Positions 19,536 to 31,584 of a DNA stretch of 64,000 bases are shown here, one piece after another. The stretch's first letter is position 1. Every line of letters begins with the position of its first letter. The position numbers were made by a program, and so were the translations under genes. The notes below the pieces were generated by a model that was given only the letters and a program-made list of their open reading frames with translations, made no database searches and had not been told where the DNA came from. The DNA comes from Alishewanella longhuensis (GTDB lineage: Bacteria > Pseudomonadota > Gammaproteobacteria > Enterobacterales > Alteromonadaceae): assembly GCF_014653435.1 (NCBI RefSeq), contig NZ_BNAO01000002.1, positions 442,009 through 506,008 of the forward strand, written 5' to 3'.

Positions 19536-20360
19536 TTATCTCGGCAGATACCTAACAGGATCAACCGATTGGCCGCGAAATCTTATTTCGAAGTGTAACC
19601 GTGTACTCGCTGCATCGGTATCACCCATTTCGGCTATTTGTTGCCCGGCCTTCACTTCTTGTCGTTCTTTTACCAAAATACGTTTATTGTGAGCATAAGC
19701 GCTTAGATAATCATCATTGTGTTTAATAATGATTAAATTACCATAACCTCTTAACGCATTTCCCGCATAAACCACCTGGCCATCAGCGGCCGCATTAATT
19801 CGTGTTCCATCTCTGCCACCGATATCAATGCCTTTGTTGCCTTGTTCTGCGCTGGAAAACCGAGCCAGTATTTGCCCCCGAACCGGCCATTGCCAATTTA
19901 CCCGTCCCAAAGCCGCAGGTGGAGGTTGCGACATAGCGGGTGTTGCAGGCGTTGAACTAACTTGACCATAACCCTTTTGCTGATTAGCTGCAACTGATTT
20001 AGTATTGTTTCCGCTGCTGTTTTTGTTGGCGGTTACCGGTGTGCTAGAGGTCGGTACAGAGCGGCTGACGCTTCCCTGTAATTGAATAACCTGTCCAGGG
20101 TAGATGGTATAGGGTGCGCCAATGTTATTTCGAGCTGCGAGGGTACGAAAATCTTGTCCAGAACGAAACGCTATAGAGTAAAGGGTATCGCCACGCTGCA
20201 CCACGTAACGACTTTGCGTTAGTGAGACTTGCTGTTGCTGTTGTTGTAGTTGCTGCTTTCTAAGCTCCAACGTCGTCACAGGAGCGGGTGAAGAACGCCC
20301 GGCGCAGCCCATTAACAGCAAAAAAATAGCAAAAAGGCAGCTGCTTTGCGCAACAACCAA
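19536..20360 (-). CDS. nlpD: Lipoprotein NlpD (LysM plus inactive LytM domain)
   Basis: Outer-membrane lipoprotein that activates septal amidase AmiC during cell separation. The lipobox LMGC places the lipidated cysteine at residue 19. A glutamine-rich stretch follows, then a LysM peptidoglycan-binding domain (about 51-95), a Ser/Thr/Asn-rich linker and a C-terminal M23-like domain (about 155-272). Two M23 zinc ligands are replaced: the usual H-x-GID reads NKGIDI, and H-x-H reads RLHFE. This fits a non-enzymatic activator. It lies upstream of rpoS as in most gammaproteobacteria. Confidence 0.93.
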   Translation of the reverse strand: MVVAQSSCLFAIFLLLMGCAGRSSPAPVTTLELRKQQLQQQQQQVSLTQSRYVVQRGDTLYSIAFRSGQDFRTLAARNNIGAPYTIYPGQVIQLQGSVSRSVPTSSTPVTANKNSSGNNTKSVAANQQKGYGQVSSTPATPAMSQPPPAALGRVNWQWPVRGQILARFSSAEQGNKGIDIGGRDGTRINAAADGQVVYAGNALRGYGNLIIIKHNDDYLSAYAHNKRILVKERQEVKAGQQIAEMGDTDAASTRLHFEIRFRGQSVDPVRYLPR

Positions 20361-20421
20361 GCATTCTTTTGCTTTGTTTATGTAACGGCCACCAATAATA
20401 GCTTACTCCTCGACGTGCATG

Positions 20422-21315
20422 CTAAAGAGAAATCGGTTTTTCAGGTACTGTACCTAATAGTTTGTCCAGATTAAGTAGTACTAGCATCACTGCAACCGCT
20501 GTCGCAAAACAACCCAATGCCAGTGGCAAATCATGTTGCCCAAAACGCGCCGCATAACTGGCAGGGCTATACATCAGGTTAGCATCTTGCCATGGCCATA
20601 ACCGATACATAGCGCCTACTACTACCCCAGTTAACAAGGCTAGAGTAGCATCATGACAACGTTGCAGCAGCCACTTTAAAAAGTGGCTAAAACTAAGTAG
20701 ACCAATAATGCAGCCAGCTGCAAACAATAACAAGACGCTAAATTGTAACTCGCGTATTGCCAGGATAACAGGCGCATACATGCCAAGTAATAACAGAATA
20801 AAGCTACCTGAAATTCCAGGTAAAATCATCGCACAGATGGCGACAGCGCCAGCCACAAAAAACATCCAGCTGGCTGGCTGTACATCAACAGCAGCTAACA
20901 TACTGATTCCAAGAGCGAAAGCCGCACCAACAATAAAAATCCCACCACGCCAGAGATTCCATTTTACTGCTGCTAGCAATACAGGTAAGGCGGTTAAGAT
21001 CAAACCGTTAAAAAAAGCCCAAACCGGCACGGGCCTGTGTTCAAGCAACCAGCTAATGACCGATGCTAACGAAAAAATACTGCACAGAATCCCAGTTAAC
21101 AGACAGAGTAAAAAGCTACCATCGATATGAGCCCAAAGGGCTTTAAATCGTCCGTGCCATAGTAGCTTTACCGCCTGCACATTAATGGCGCTAATGGCAT
21201 TTAATAAGCGCTCATAAATTCCCAAAATAAAGGCTAAGGTGCCACCAGAGACACCAGGCACTACATCTGCCGCGCCCATCGCCATACCCTTAATAATCCA
21301 TTGCAGATAGCGCAT
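20422..21315 (-). CDS. popT: DUF368 membrane protein, PopT-type polyprenyl-phosphate transporter
   Basis: A 297-residue multi-spanning protein. The N-terminal motif GMAMGAADVVPGVSGGTLAF and the internal repeat MILPGISGSFILLLLGMYAP are hallmarks of DUF368. Members of this family have been shown to recycle undecaprenyl phosphate across the inner membrane (PopT), a role shared with DedA proteins. Transport by this particular protein is inference. It lies between pcm and nlpD, in the surE-pcm-nlpD-rpoS cluster, 61 bp before nlpD and 41 bp after pcm. The start (MRYLQWIIKGMAMGA) is the only methionine before the first motif with space for a helix. Confidence 0.88.
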   Translation of the reverse strand: MRYLQWIIKGMAMGAADVVPGVSGGTLAFILGIYERLLNAISAINVQAVKLLWHGRFKALWAHIDGSFLLCLLTGILCSIFSLASVISWLLEHRPVPVWAFFNGLILTALPVLLAAVKWNLWRGGIFIVGAAFALGISMLAAVDVQPASWMFFVAGAVAICAMILPGISGSFILLLLGMYAPVILAIRELQFSVLLLFAAGCIIGLLSFSHFLKWLLQRCHDATLALLTGVVVGAMYRLWPWQDANLMYSPASYAARFGQHDLPLALGCFATAVAVMLVLLNLDKLLGTVPEKPISL

Positions 21316-21356
21316 ACTTTTCCTGTGAATTGTTTTATCCTGTTAAACAAGTAAGC

Positions 21357-21995
21357 TTAAGCCAGATCACCCGGCACTAGCGGGACAAAGCGTACTGTTT
21401 CAATATCCTGACTATGCCACTCTTCTGCTCGACGCTGGTATACCCGCAGTACCTGCTGTTCTGAGCCGACTGGGATCACTAAACGCCCGCCATCAGTTAA
21501 TTGTTCTAATAACGCCTGAGGCACGTCTACCGGTGCGGCAGTTACAATGATACTGTCAAAAGGCGCCTTAGTAAGCCAACCTTGCCAGCCATCGCCATGC
21601 TTCATAGATACATTGTGTAAATCTTGTTGTTGCAAACGTCGTTTCGCCTGAAACTGTAGCGACTTAATCCGTTCTACTGTACAAACGTGGCTAAATAACC
21701 TGGCAAGAATAGCGGTTTGATAACCTGAGCCAGTGCCGATCTCTAGTACCTTGCCGCAGCTTCCACCTTGCAGCAACAGCTCGGTCATGCGCGCCACGAT
21801 ATATGGCTGCGAAATAGTCTGTCCTAACCCTATCGGTAAAGCTGTATTTTCATAGGCTTTGTGCGCCAAGACCGGCTCAACGAACAAATGTCGGGGTGTC
21901 TGGGAGATCGCTGCCAATACACGCTGATCTTTAATCCCTTCATGTTGTAATTTTTGTGCCAATACCTGGGCACTTCGAGAAGTCACTACTGCCAT
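21357..21995 (-). CDS. pcm: Protein-L-isoaspartate O-methyltransferase
   Basis: SAM-dependent repair enzyme that methylates L-isoaspartyl residues in aged proteins so that they revert to aspartate. The 212-residue protein has the isoaspartate-binding segment [17 protein letters not shown] and the SAM motif [15 protein letters not shown]. Length fits the family (208 in E. coli). It starts 2 bp after surE, so the two are co-translated, a conserved stress-survival pair upstream of nlpD-rpoS. Confidence 0.97.
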   Translation of the reverse strand: MAVVTSRSAQVLAQKLQHEGIKDQRVLAAISQTPRHLFVEPVLAHKAYENTALPIGLGQTISQPYIVARMTELLLQGGSCGKVLEIGTGSGYQTAILARLFSHVCTVERIKSLQFQAKRRLQQQDLHNVSMKHGDGWQGWLTKAPFDSIIVTAAPVDVPQALLEQLTDGGRLVIPVGSEQQVLRVYQRRAEEWHSQDIETVRFVPLVPGDLA

Positions 21996-21997
21996 AA

Positions 21998-22750
21998 CTA
22001 TAAAGGGATCCCGTCAAGCCAACTGGCAAGAGTTTCCATACTTTTATATGCAGACATATCTACATGTAAAGGCGTAATAGAGGCGTAACCATTGGCAATA
22101 GCATAGAAATCGGTACCCTCGCCAGCATCCAGCTCAGGGCCTAAAGAACCATACCAGTAGATTTTACGACCCCAGGGATCAGTTGAACTACTCATGGTTT
22201 CGGCTTTATGGCGTCTTCCAAGCCGGGTGACCTGAATGCCTTTGAGTTCGCTAAGCGGGATAGCAGGCACATTAATATTCAGAATTTGATCAGCGGGTAA
22301 TGGATGAGATTTGAGTTTACGAATGACTTCTACTGTAACGTGGGCCGCTGTTGCAAAATGTTGCTCGTCACGACCAGCCAGCGATACAGCGATCGCCGGT
22401 AACCCGAGATGACGTCCCTCTGTCGCGGCGGCCACCGTGCCGGAATAAAGTACATCATCACCTAAGTTGGCACCATGGTTAATCCCGGCGACAACTAAAT
22501 CTGGAGTAAAATCCAGTAGTTGGCTAATCGCCAGATGCACACAATCAGTTGGCGTACCATTTACGGCAATAAAACCATTATCCAGACTTTGAGTTCGCAA
22601 AGGATTAAGCAAGGTCAGGGAATTACTGGCACCGCTGCAGTTACGATCGGGGCCGACGGTCGTTACTTCTGCAATCTGCATTAACGCCTGTTGTAATACT
22701 TGAATACCGCGGGCATAAACACCATCGTCATTACTTAATAATATGCGCAT
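21998..22750 (-). CDS. surE: 5'/3'-nucleotidase SurE
   Basis: Metal-dependent nucleotidase and exopolyphosphatase of stationary-phase survival. The 250-residue sequence starts with the catalytic [16 protein letters not shown] and continues with [23 protein letters not shown], both diagnostic. It starts directly after the truD stop and ends 2 bp before pcm, in the conserved truD-surE-pcm string. Confidence 0.98.
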   Translation of the reverse strand: MRILLSNDDGVYARGIQVLQQALMQIAEVTTVGPDRNCSGASNSLTLLNPLRTQSLDNGFIAVNGTPTDCVHLAISQLLDFTPDLVVAGINHGANLGDDVLYSGTVAAATEGRHLGLPAIAVSLAGRDEQHFATAAHVTVEVIRKLKSHPLPADQILNINVPAIPLSELKGIQVTRLGRRHKAETMSSSTDPWGRKIYWYGSLGPELDAGEGTDFYAIANGYASITPLHVDMSAYKSMETLASWLDGIPL

Positions 22751-23839
22751 TTAACACTCCATCTGTGCGAGCTCGCGGGTACTATCCCGATAACATACTA
22801 ATTCTCTCAGTACACTGGTGGCAAAGCAACCCGCCGGTAAAGCAAAACGCACAAGCACACTATCGCCAGCTATTTCGGCTTCAAGTTGTTCGGGTAACAC
22901 CCGCATACTGCGCCGACCAGCCTGCACTCGCAACCGAATAAGCCCATCAACCCAGTGTTGCCAGGGTGCAATCGCTTGCTGTTCCAACTTCGCTGCTTCA
23001 GCGGTCACCAGCGTTTTGCCATCCCCCACTAAAGGCGCTGTAAGATGAATATCAGCACTAAGCAAGCGCTGTGTCAGGATCTCATCTACAGCAGTTACAG
23101 TGAAAATTGAACCAGTACCATTGAGCTGCACCACATCACCTGGCAACAATTGCTGATAGTTATGTTGCTGTAGTCGGGTAGAGAGAACCTGATTAAACAA
23201 AAACGAGCGACTGGCCGATAAAGCCAGACCGCGGATCTGGCGATCAGCGATACTATCTCCCCTGAAAAGTCGCTCTGCTAAATGTAAATTACCACCATTA
23301 ATACCAAAACGTTGCTCGCCATAATAATTAGGCACGCCCGCTTTAAGCAGTGGCAGGCGGGCTAACAAAGCAGCACTATCAGTGACCTGACTCAAACGAA
23401 TAGTAAAGTGGTTGCGTTTTAAGGCCCCTAAACGCAATTTACGATAGTGCCGGACGACTTGCAGGATCTTAGCACCATCAATTTGCCAATCTTGCCAGGA
23501 TAATTCTTGTTTAATAGGCCATTTAAAGCAAAACCACTGCTTAGTCACCGCATGCCGATCTTTCAAACCTGCATAGCTAATATCTCTGACTCGCAAACCT
23601 GTTAGCCGGGCGAGCTCACGCGCAATAAACTGGGTATTTTGCCCGGTCTTTTCAATTTGCAGTAATAAATGCTCACCCGCACCACTGGGCAGAAAGTTTA
23701 ATTCTTCCACTACCACAAAGTCATCAGGCACTGCTCTGATGCCGGCTCTTACGCTAGGTTCGCCATACAAGTAGCTTAACGGATATTGCGCTGCGATATT
23801 TTCAAGCTGAGTATTAGGTTGGGTATTTATCTCTGACAT
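22751..23839 (-). CDS. truD: tRNA pseudouridine(13) synthase
   Basis: Makes pseudouridine at position 13 of tRNA-Glu. The 362-residue protein has the catalytic aspartate in [17 protein letters not shown] and the motif NYYGEQRFG with the insertion-domain region after it. It overlaps the end of ispF by 13 bp and abuts surE, so it is translated within the ftsB-to-pcm operon. Confidence 0.97.
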   Translation of the reverse strand: MSEINTQPNTQLENIAAQYPLSYLYGEPSVRAGIRAVPDDFVVVEELNFLPSGAGEHLLLQIEKTGQNTQFIARELARLTGLRVRDISYAGLKDRHAVTKQWFCFKWPIKQELSWQDWQIDGAKILQVVRHYRKLRLGALKRNHFTIRLSQVTDSAALLARLPLLKAGVPNYYGEQRFGINGGNLHLAERLFRGDSIADRQIRGLALSASRSFLFNQVLSTRLQQHNYQQLLPGDVVQLNGTGSIFTVTAVDEILTQRLLSADIHLTAPLVGDGKTLVTAEAAKLEQQAIAPWQHWVDGLIRLRVQAGRRSMRVLPEQLEAEIAGDSVLVRFALPAGCFATSVLRELVCYRDSTRELAQMEC

Positions 23840-24306
23840 AACAAGACCACCGCCTCTGCAGCAATACCCTCTTTACGGCCCACAAACCCGAGTTTTTCGG
23901 TGGTGGTGGCTTTAACGTTCACTTGCGAGAGTTGACAATCAAGGTCCTCAGCAATACAAACGCGCATGGCACTGATATGCGGCGCCATCTTCGGTGCCTG
24001 CGCCATAATAGTAATATCCAGATTTCCTATCTGATAACCTAGACGCTGCACTTCACTAAATACTTTACGCAGTAAAATGCGACTATCTATACCTTTAAAA
24101 GCAGCGTCAGTATCAGGAAAGTGATGACCTATATCCCCCAGTGCCAGGGCACCTAACAGCGCATCTGACAACGCATGTAATACCACATCACCATCCGAAT
24201 GTGCTAACAAGCCTTGCTCATAGCTAATTTTCACTCCACCCAGCGTAATCGGGCCTGCGCCGCCGAAAGCATGTACATCAAAGCCATGCCCTATACGTAT
24301 TGTCAT
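23827..24306 (-). CDS. ispF: 2-C-methyl-D-erythritol 2,4-cyclodiphosphate synthase
   Basis: Fifth step of the MEP isoprenoid pathway. The 159-residue protein has the zinc-site start [15 protein letters not shown], the segment [19 protein letters not shown] and C-terminal [19 protein letters not shown]. It overlaps ispD by one base and truD by 13, giving tight translational coupling. Confidence 0.98.
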   Translation of the reverse strand: MTIRIGHGFDVHAFGGAGPITLGGVKISYEQGLLAHSDGDVVLHALSDALLGALALGDIGHHFPDTDAAFKGIDSRILLRKVFSEVQRLGYQIGNLDITIMAQAPKMAPHISAMRVCIAEDLDCQLSQVNVKATTTEKLGFVGRKEGIAAEAVVLLCQR

Positions 24307-24998
24307 TATCGGTTCTGCTCCAAATAAAATGCAGCCAATTGTAAATCTGCTGGTCGAGTAATTTTAAGATTATCGCTATGGCCTTCGACCAGCAATACCG
24401 GCTCACCAGCCCACTCCATTGCGGACGCTTCATCTGTAATAGTAACACCAGCAGCTAACGCAGCTGCGATGCTTTGACGCAACAACACCGTAGGGAAAAA
24501 CTGCGGGGTTAGCGCGTGCCATAGCTCGTTACGTTCAACGGTATGAGTAACCAGCGTTTGCCCGCGTTTCATCGTATCGCGCACGGGAGTGGCCAAGATG
24601 CCACCATGCCCCACAGCCAGGCAACGGCTAATTAATTGCTCAATATCCTCAACACGCACTAGAGGTCTGGCCGCATCATGCACCAGTACCCAAGGCATCT
24701 GTTCAGCATCGATTTGCATCAGGGCGTTTAATACTGAATTGACACGCTCAGCTCCGCCATCGACCCGAATCAGTTGACGGGAGGTTAAGCTGGTCGCAGC
24801 AAAATAGGGATCATCTGGGCTTAATGCTAGATAAAGTTGTTTTACTGCTTCAATTGCCAATAATGGCTTAACACTGTGCTCCAGAATGGTTTTACCATGC
24901 AATCGCAAATATTGTTTTGGTCTATCGGCTTGCATCCGCTTGCCTACACCCGCTGCCGGTATCACTGCAGCAATACTGGGGAATTTATTTACTGACAT
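24306..24998 (-). CDS. ispD: 2-C-methyl-D-erythritol 4-phosphate cytidylyltransferase
   Basis: Third step of the MEP pathway, joining CTP and methylerythritol phosphate. The 230-residue protein has the nucleotide-binding [21 protein letters not shown] and the motif [11 protein letters not shown]. One-base overlaps join it to ftsB upstream and ispF downstream, as in many gammaproteobacteria. Confidence 0.97.
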   Translation of the reverse strand: MSVNKFPSIAAVIPAAGVGKRMQADRPKQYLRLHGKTILEHSVKPLLAIEAVKQLYLALSPDDPYFAATSLTSRQLIRVDGGAERVNSVLNALMQIDAEQMPWVLVHDAARPLVRVEDIEQLISRCLAVGHGGILATPVRDTMKRGQTLVTHTVERNELWHALTPQFFPTVLLRQSIAAALAAGVTITDEASAMEWAGEPVLLVEGHSDNLKITRPADLQLAAFYLEQNR

Positions 24999-25276
24999 TA
25001 GGGATCTCGCGGTACTATCCGAAAAAAGACTTCATCTTCCGCTATTAGCCCCAATTCATTACGGGCACGCTCTTCTATCGCTTCCTGTCCCTGGCGCAAA
25101 TCATTGACATCGGCCAACAGCATGCGATTACGCTTAATCAGCTCTTGGTTACTGGCTTGTTGCGCGGCAATTTCTTCTTGCTGCCGCAGGTAATCGGTCA
25201 CACTGAGTTGTCCGAACCATAAACGGTATTGCAGTGCAGCTAATACCAGCAGCAGTAATGCTATTAATATACGCAT
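24998..25276 (-). CDS. ftsB: Cell division protein FtsB
   Basis: A 92-residue single-pass divisome protein that links FtsL, FtsQ and FtsI/FtsW activation. A membrane segment covers about residues 2-18, followed by a coiled coil (QQEEIAAQQASNQELIKRN) and the conserved VNDLRQGQEAIEERARNELGL containing the constriction-control region. First gene of the ftsB-ispD-ispF-truD-surE-pcm string. Confidence 0.96.
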   Translation of the reverse strand: MRILIALLLLVLAALQYRLWFGQLSVTDYLRQQEEIAAQQASNQELIKRNRMLLADVNDLRQGQEAIEERARNELGLIAEDEVFFRIVPRDP

Positions 25277-25382
25277 AATCAGTATCGGTTTATCTCTGTC
25301 AGATTATTATGAAGCCTATGGCGCCTGCTGCAAAGCATTATCCCAAACAACGGCAAGAATCTTTACCCTATTTAGAGATCAA

Positions 25383-26036
25383 TCAGTCTGCTTGGCCCAA
25401 ATGCGGCCTGGCAAAGTTACGCCAGTTAAGGCGACTGGCTAGCAGTAACTCGCGTAAGCTCAGCAGTCTCGGTTCTTTTTTCTGCATATTCAGCCACTGA
25501 TGCCCACAGCAGGCTGCCGTCATCATGGTTTTGTCGGGCTTTAACATAAACATATTACTATTGCCGCTTTGTAGTGGCATACCATTGAAAGAAAACCAGC
25601 CATACTGATTACAATGCAGTTTCTGCTCGGCGCTATCTACTTCATCGACACTGTCGAGTAAAATATGTTCCAAGGTTTTTTCTTCACAATAAATCGGCAC
25701 GATCAGGCCCGGTCTGGCCGCCTTCAAATAAAAATTAGCAATAGGATCTGCCTGCTGTTTACTGGCCGGACAACGGCTTAATTGCCTGGAAAACCAGGAG
25801 GCATTTTGACTATCCAGCGCCAGCGTAGTCTGATAACGTAAAATACTGCTGGCCGCACGCCTGATATAAAAAGGTAAACTGGCAAGTCGCTTTGGCAGCG
25901 ATGCCAGTTCACTTGCTGGAGCCATAGCCAAGCGCAGCAGCTCGCGCTCATACAAAGCATTACACAGCTCAGTATAAGTCTGATTATCTGGCGTAGCTTG
26001 CCAAAAATGTGGTTGATTTTCATGCATCATGGTCAT
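25383..26036 (-). CDS. Hypothetical protein, 217 residues
   Basis: I do not recognise a family. The frame is open for 217 codons, starts with MTMMHENQPHFWQ and has no signal peptide or clear membrane segment. Its first half is helical (LCNALYERELLRLAMAP, LASLPFYIRRAASSILRYQ). The second half has cysteines, including PIYCEE and the adjacent pair in TAACCGHQWLNMQ, and ends with a basic helix. It is divergent from the DUF1569 gene and sits 106 bp before ftsB in antiparallel position to nothing else. Codon use resembles its neighbours. A soluble metal- or redox-linked protein is possible but unsupported. Confidence 0.75.
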   Translation of the reverse strand: MTMMHENQPHFWQATPDNQTYTELCNALYERELLRLAMAPASELASLPKRLASLPFYIRRAASSILRYQTTLALDSQNASWFSRQLSRCPASKQQADPIANFYLKAARPGLIVPIYCEEKTLEHILLDSVDEVDSAEQKLHCNQYGWFSFNGMPLQSGNSNMFMLKPDKTMMTAACCGHQWLNMQKKEPRLLSLRELLLASRLNWRNFARPHLGQAD

Positions 26037-26184
26037 GCTGCGATGTTAGCCAATCGCTCAATTTTTGTAAAAGCCTAAATGCGTTTAAACACAAAAAGGT
26101 CAAACGGGCTAGCATTCTTGGCTAGACGCTGTTTCAGAAAAACGTTAGTTTACTGTTTATCCTAGTTTGCTATTACTGAATCTA

Positions 26185-26703
26185 ATGAATCGCCGTCAAT
26201 TTTTGAAAACTGCTGCAATAACACCAATAGCACTGATTTTAGGTGCTAAATTTATTGCCACTTTACGCCCTTATCCATTGCAAGAGCTGCAAACGCGGCT
26301 TCGCGCCATGCAACCCGATCGGCTTATCAGCCTTGGCAGTTGGAATGTCAGTCAGATTTTTCAGCATTGCGCGCAGAGTATCCGCTATTCCATTTATGGC
26401 TATCCAGAACACTATTCGGCGCTTTTTAAGAATACCGCCGGCAAGCTGGCCTTAAATGCCTTTGCCGCAAAAGGGAGTATGCATCACCCGTTGGATGAAG
26501 TGATACCGGGGGCGCCAGCACTACAAGCCGATGTGCCAAACGATGTAGCCTTGCGCGAGCTCATGTATGAATTACAACAATTTATCAATTGGCAGGGAGA
26601 GCTGGCAGCTCATTTTGCTTATGGTAGCCTGACCAAAGCCCAGTATTACAGTGCGCATTATTTACATCTACAAAGTCACTTACAGGAAATTCAGCAAGTT
26701 TAA
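26185..26703 (+). CDS. Tat-exported DUF1569 family protein
   Basis: A 172-residue protein starting with the twin-arginine signal MNRRQFLKTAAITPIALILGA, so it is probably exported folded. The mature part (SLGSWNVSQIFQHCAQSIRYSIYGYPEHYSA ... LHYLHLQSHL-type ending) resembles DUF1569, a DinB-like four-helix bundle whose function is unknown. ATG at 26185 is preferred over an in-frame TTG at 26167, because it gives a canonical Tat signal. Family call is from memory; the Tat signal is seen directly. Confidence 0.8.
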   Translation: MNRRQFLKTAAITPIALILGAKFIATLRPYPLQELQTRLRAMQPDRLISLGSWNVSQIFQHCAQSIRYSIYGYPEHYSALFKNTAGKLALNAFAAKGSMHHPLDEVIPGAPALQADVPNDVALRELMYELQQFINWQGELAAHFAYGSLTKAQYYSAHYLHLQSHLQEIQQV

Positions 26704-26744
26704 TTGCGTAACCTTCTGTTACTTGTTTAACAAGCAACAAAAAA

Positions 26745-27347
26745 TTAAAGCGCATTATCCCTTAATTCAAATTCACTTTGTGCTAAGCCTTTAGCAAGCG
26801 GGTCGCACTTAATTTGCACTCTAAATCCATAGAGGGTGTTATCTGCCGGATCGGGATGACCTTGCTTATTTAAGCGCAGGCTAAGTGTATTCTGACCATA
26901 AAAGTATTGTTGATTATCTGGGCTGTACTGTAGGCGAATAGCGGCGAGCTGCTCGCCAGCTAAACGCATACACTCCTCTGCACTGCTGGCCAATTGCGTT
27001 TGTGTTTGCGCGGCGATCCAGTAAATTTTATCCGCCTGGTTGAAGTGCACATTCACCGAAACACTGCCATCGGCAGCCAGGCGCTGCGCCTGACACTGTT
27101 GCTTAACACATTTAAATGCCGTCACGCTGCCAGATTCGGTCTTTCTGACATTAGAAAAATGCTGCTCTAGCAAAAGACCTGCCTGCGCTTTGTCCATACC
27201 AAGCTGCAAATGTTGCACACTAATTTGCGTTAAATCAGTCTCGGTAATTGCTGCTTTCACTGCAGGAGCATTATTGGCAACTACCGGGAAAATGCTAAGC
27301 AACAGCGATAACATCAACAATGGCAACCTGCACTGCACAGACAACAT
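26745..27347 (-). CDS. Secreted hypothetical protein, 200 residues
   Basis: A signal peptide covers about residues 1-24 (LMLSLLLSIFPVVA-N). The mature region has one cysteine pair in KCVKQQC near residue 79 and later cysteines near 129 and 184, compatible with two periplasmic disulfides. The first mature part (VQHLQLGMDKAQAGLLLEQHF) looks like a SmpA/BamE-like small-domain start, but the match is weak. It is convergent with the DUF1569 gene and stands alone. I assign no function. Confidence 0.75.
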   Translation of the reverse strand: MLSVQCRLPLLMLSLLLSIFPVVANNAPAVKAAITETDLTQISVQHLQLGMDKAQAGLLLEQHFSNVRKTESGSVTAFKCVKQQCQAQRLAADGSVSVNVHFNQADKIYWIAAQTQTQLASSAEECMRLAGEQLAAIRLQYSPDNQQYFYGQNTLSLRLNKQGHPDPADNTLYGFRVQIKCDPLAKGLAQSEFELRDNAL

Positions 27348-27454
27348 GCTTTATCTCTTTCCTAAGTACGCTAGCGTTTTACTATAGCGTAAATTGTCTG
27401 CACTTATCACCTGTCTGTAAAAAAGAACCCGTAGTAACGCAACCTTGCCCGTAA

Positions 27455-27488
27455 CAAAAACAAACCCCGGCTAAAAAGCCGGGGTTTG
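27455..27488 (-). terminator. Intrinsic terminator downstream of eno
   Basis: CAAACCCCGGCT (27461-27472) and AGCCGGGGTTTG (27477-27488) form a perfect 12-bp stem with an AAAA loop. On the minus strand it is followed by TTTTTGTTA. It lies 44 nt after the eno stop. Confidence 0.95.
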
Positions 27489-27531
27489 GTATAAATTCGA
27501 GGCTAATCATCTCAGCCTCATCTAGCAGTAA

Positions 27532-30614
<3,083 letters not shown>

Positions 30615-30735
30615 TTAACTATTTGGTATCAGGACGGGAGGAAAGTATAGCAAAGGGCTAGGCGCTGCTCAATCTAAAGAAGCGTTTAGTCGCAACATAT
30701 TTCTGTGCATCCTACATTCTTCACCGCAGCTACCA

Positions 30736-31569
30736 TTAAGCTCCTTGCTGCTTCACCTGCTGCCACAGCGCATCCATTTCGGCTAAATCGCTTTGTGCGG
30801 GCGTTTTACCAAGCGCATTAAGTGCGTGCTCTACCAAACGAAAACGTTGTTCAAATTTGCTATTGGCCGCCCGCAATACCGCCTCTGGGTCCAACTTATG
30901 TTTACGCACGACATTGACCAGCGCAAACATTAAATCGCCGAGCTCCTCCGCAAGTTCCGGGCTAGCTGCCGCAGTTTGCTCTACTTCAAGGATTTCTTCT
31001 TTTACCTTATCCCAACAGCCGGCCACATCAGGCCAATCGAAGCCGACATTGGCACAGCGCTTTTGTAGCTTATAAGCCCGGCTTAGGGCAGGCATGGCGT
31101 TAGGAATATTATCCAGCACACTATGTTGACCAACTTGCTGGCGTTCAGCACTTTTTAGCGCTTCCCAGTTTTTTAATACCGCATCAGCATCGCTCGCGGT
31201 CACACTGCCGAAGATATGGGGATGACGTCGCTCCAACTTATCGCAAATGGCCGTTACGCAATCAGCAAATTGAAAACGCCCTTCTTCTTTAGCGATTTGC
31301 GCATAAAACACCACTTGAAATAACAGATCGCCCAGCTCATCTTTTAGCTCGTCAAAATTACCTCGAGCAATGGCATCGGCCACTTCATAAGCCTCTTCCA
31401 GGGTGTAGGGTACTATGCTGCTGTAGCTTTGCTTAAGATCCCAGGGACAGCCACTGGCCGGATCCCGTAATCGGGCCATAATATGCAGCAATCTGGCGAT
31501 AGGCTCAGCCGGCATTACAGCGTCATGCCGGGCGGGCAATTGCAAAGTATTTTGTTCTCTCTCTGACAC
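30736..31569 (-). CDS. mazG: Nucleoside triphosphate pyrophosphohydrolase MazG
   Basis: Hydrolyses (d)NTPs to monophosphates and tempers stress responses. The 277-residue protein has two MazG repeats, with metal-binding EE-x-x-E motifs in TLEEAYEVADAI near residue 57 and EELGDLMFALV near 206, and the conserved LRDPASGCPWDLKQ. It lies 15 bp after relA, the conserved relA-mazG arrangement. The N-terminus is uncertain: a GTG start is used here, and methionines at codons 19 and 31 match E. coli MazG length better. Confidence 0.95.
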   Translation of the reverse strand: MSEREQNTLQLPARHDAVMPAEPIARLLHIMARLRDPASGCPWDLKQSYSSIVPYTLEEAYEVADAIARGNFDELKDELGDLLFQVVFYAQIAKEEGRFQFADCVTAICDKLERRHPHIFGSVTASDADAVLKNWEALKSAERQQVGQHSVLDNIPNAMPALSRAYKLQKRCANVGFDWPDVAGCWDKVKEEILEVEQTAAASPELAEELGDLMFALVNVVRKHKLDPEAVLRAANSKFEQRFRLVEHALNALGKTPAQSDLAEMDALWQQVKQQGA

Positions 31570-31584
31570 CGTTATTTTTACCTA

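Noticed and set aside
20220-20270. CAG/CAA-type short tandem repeat in nlpD
   Set aside because: It encodes an ordinary glutamine-rich linker after the lipobox; no sign of phase-variable frame change.
19536-20360. NlpD as an active endopeptidase
   Set aside because: Two M23 zinc ligands are replaced (NKGID, RLHFE), so it is an activator-type LytM protein.
25309-25500. 63-codon plus-strand frame
   Set aside because: It largely overlaps the end of the 217-residue minus-strand gene, has low-complexity basic content and no ribosome site.
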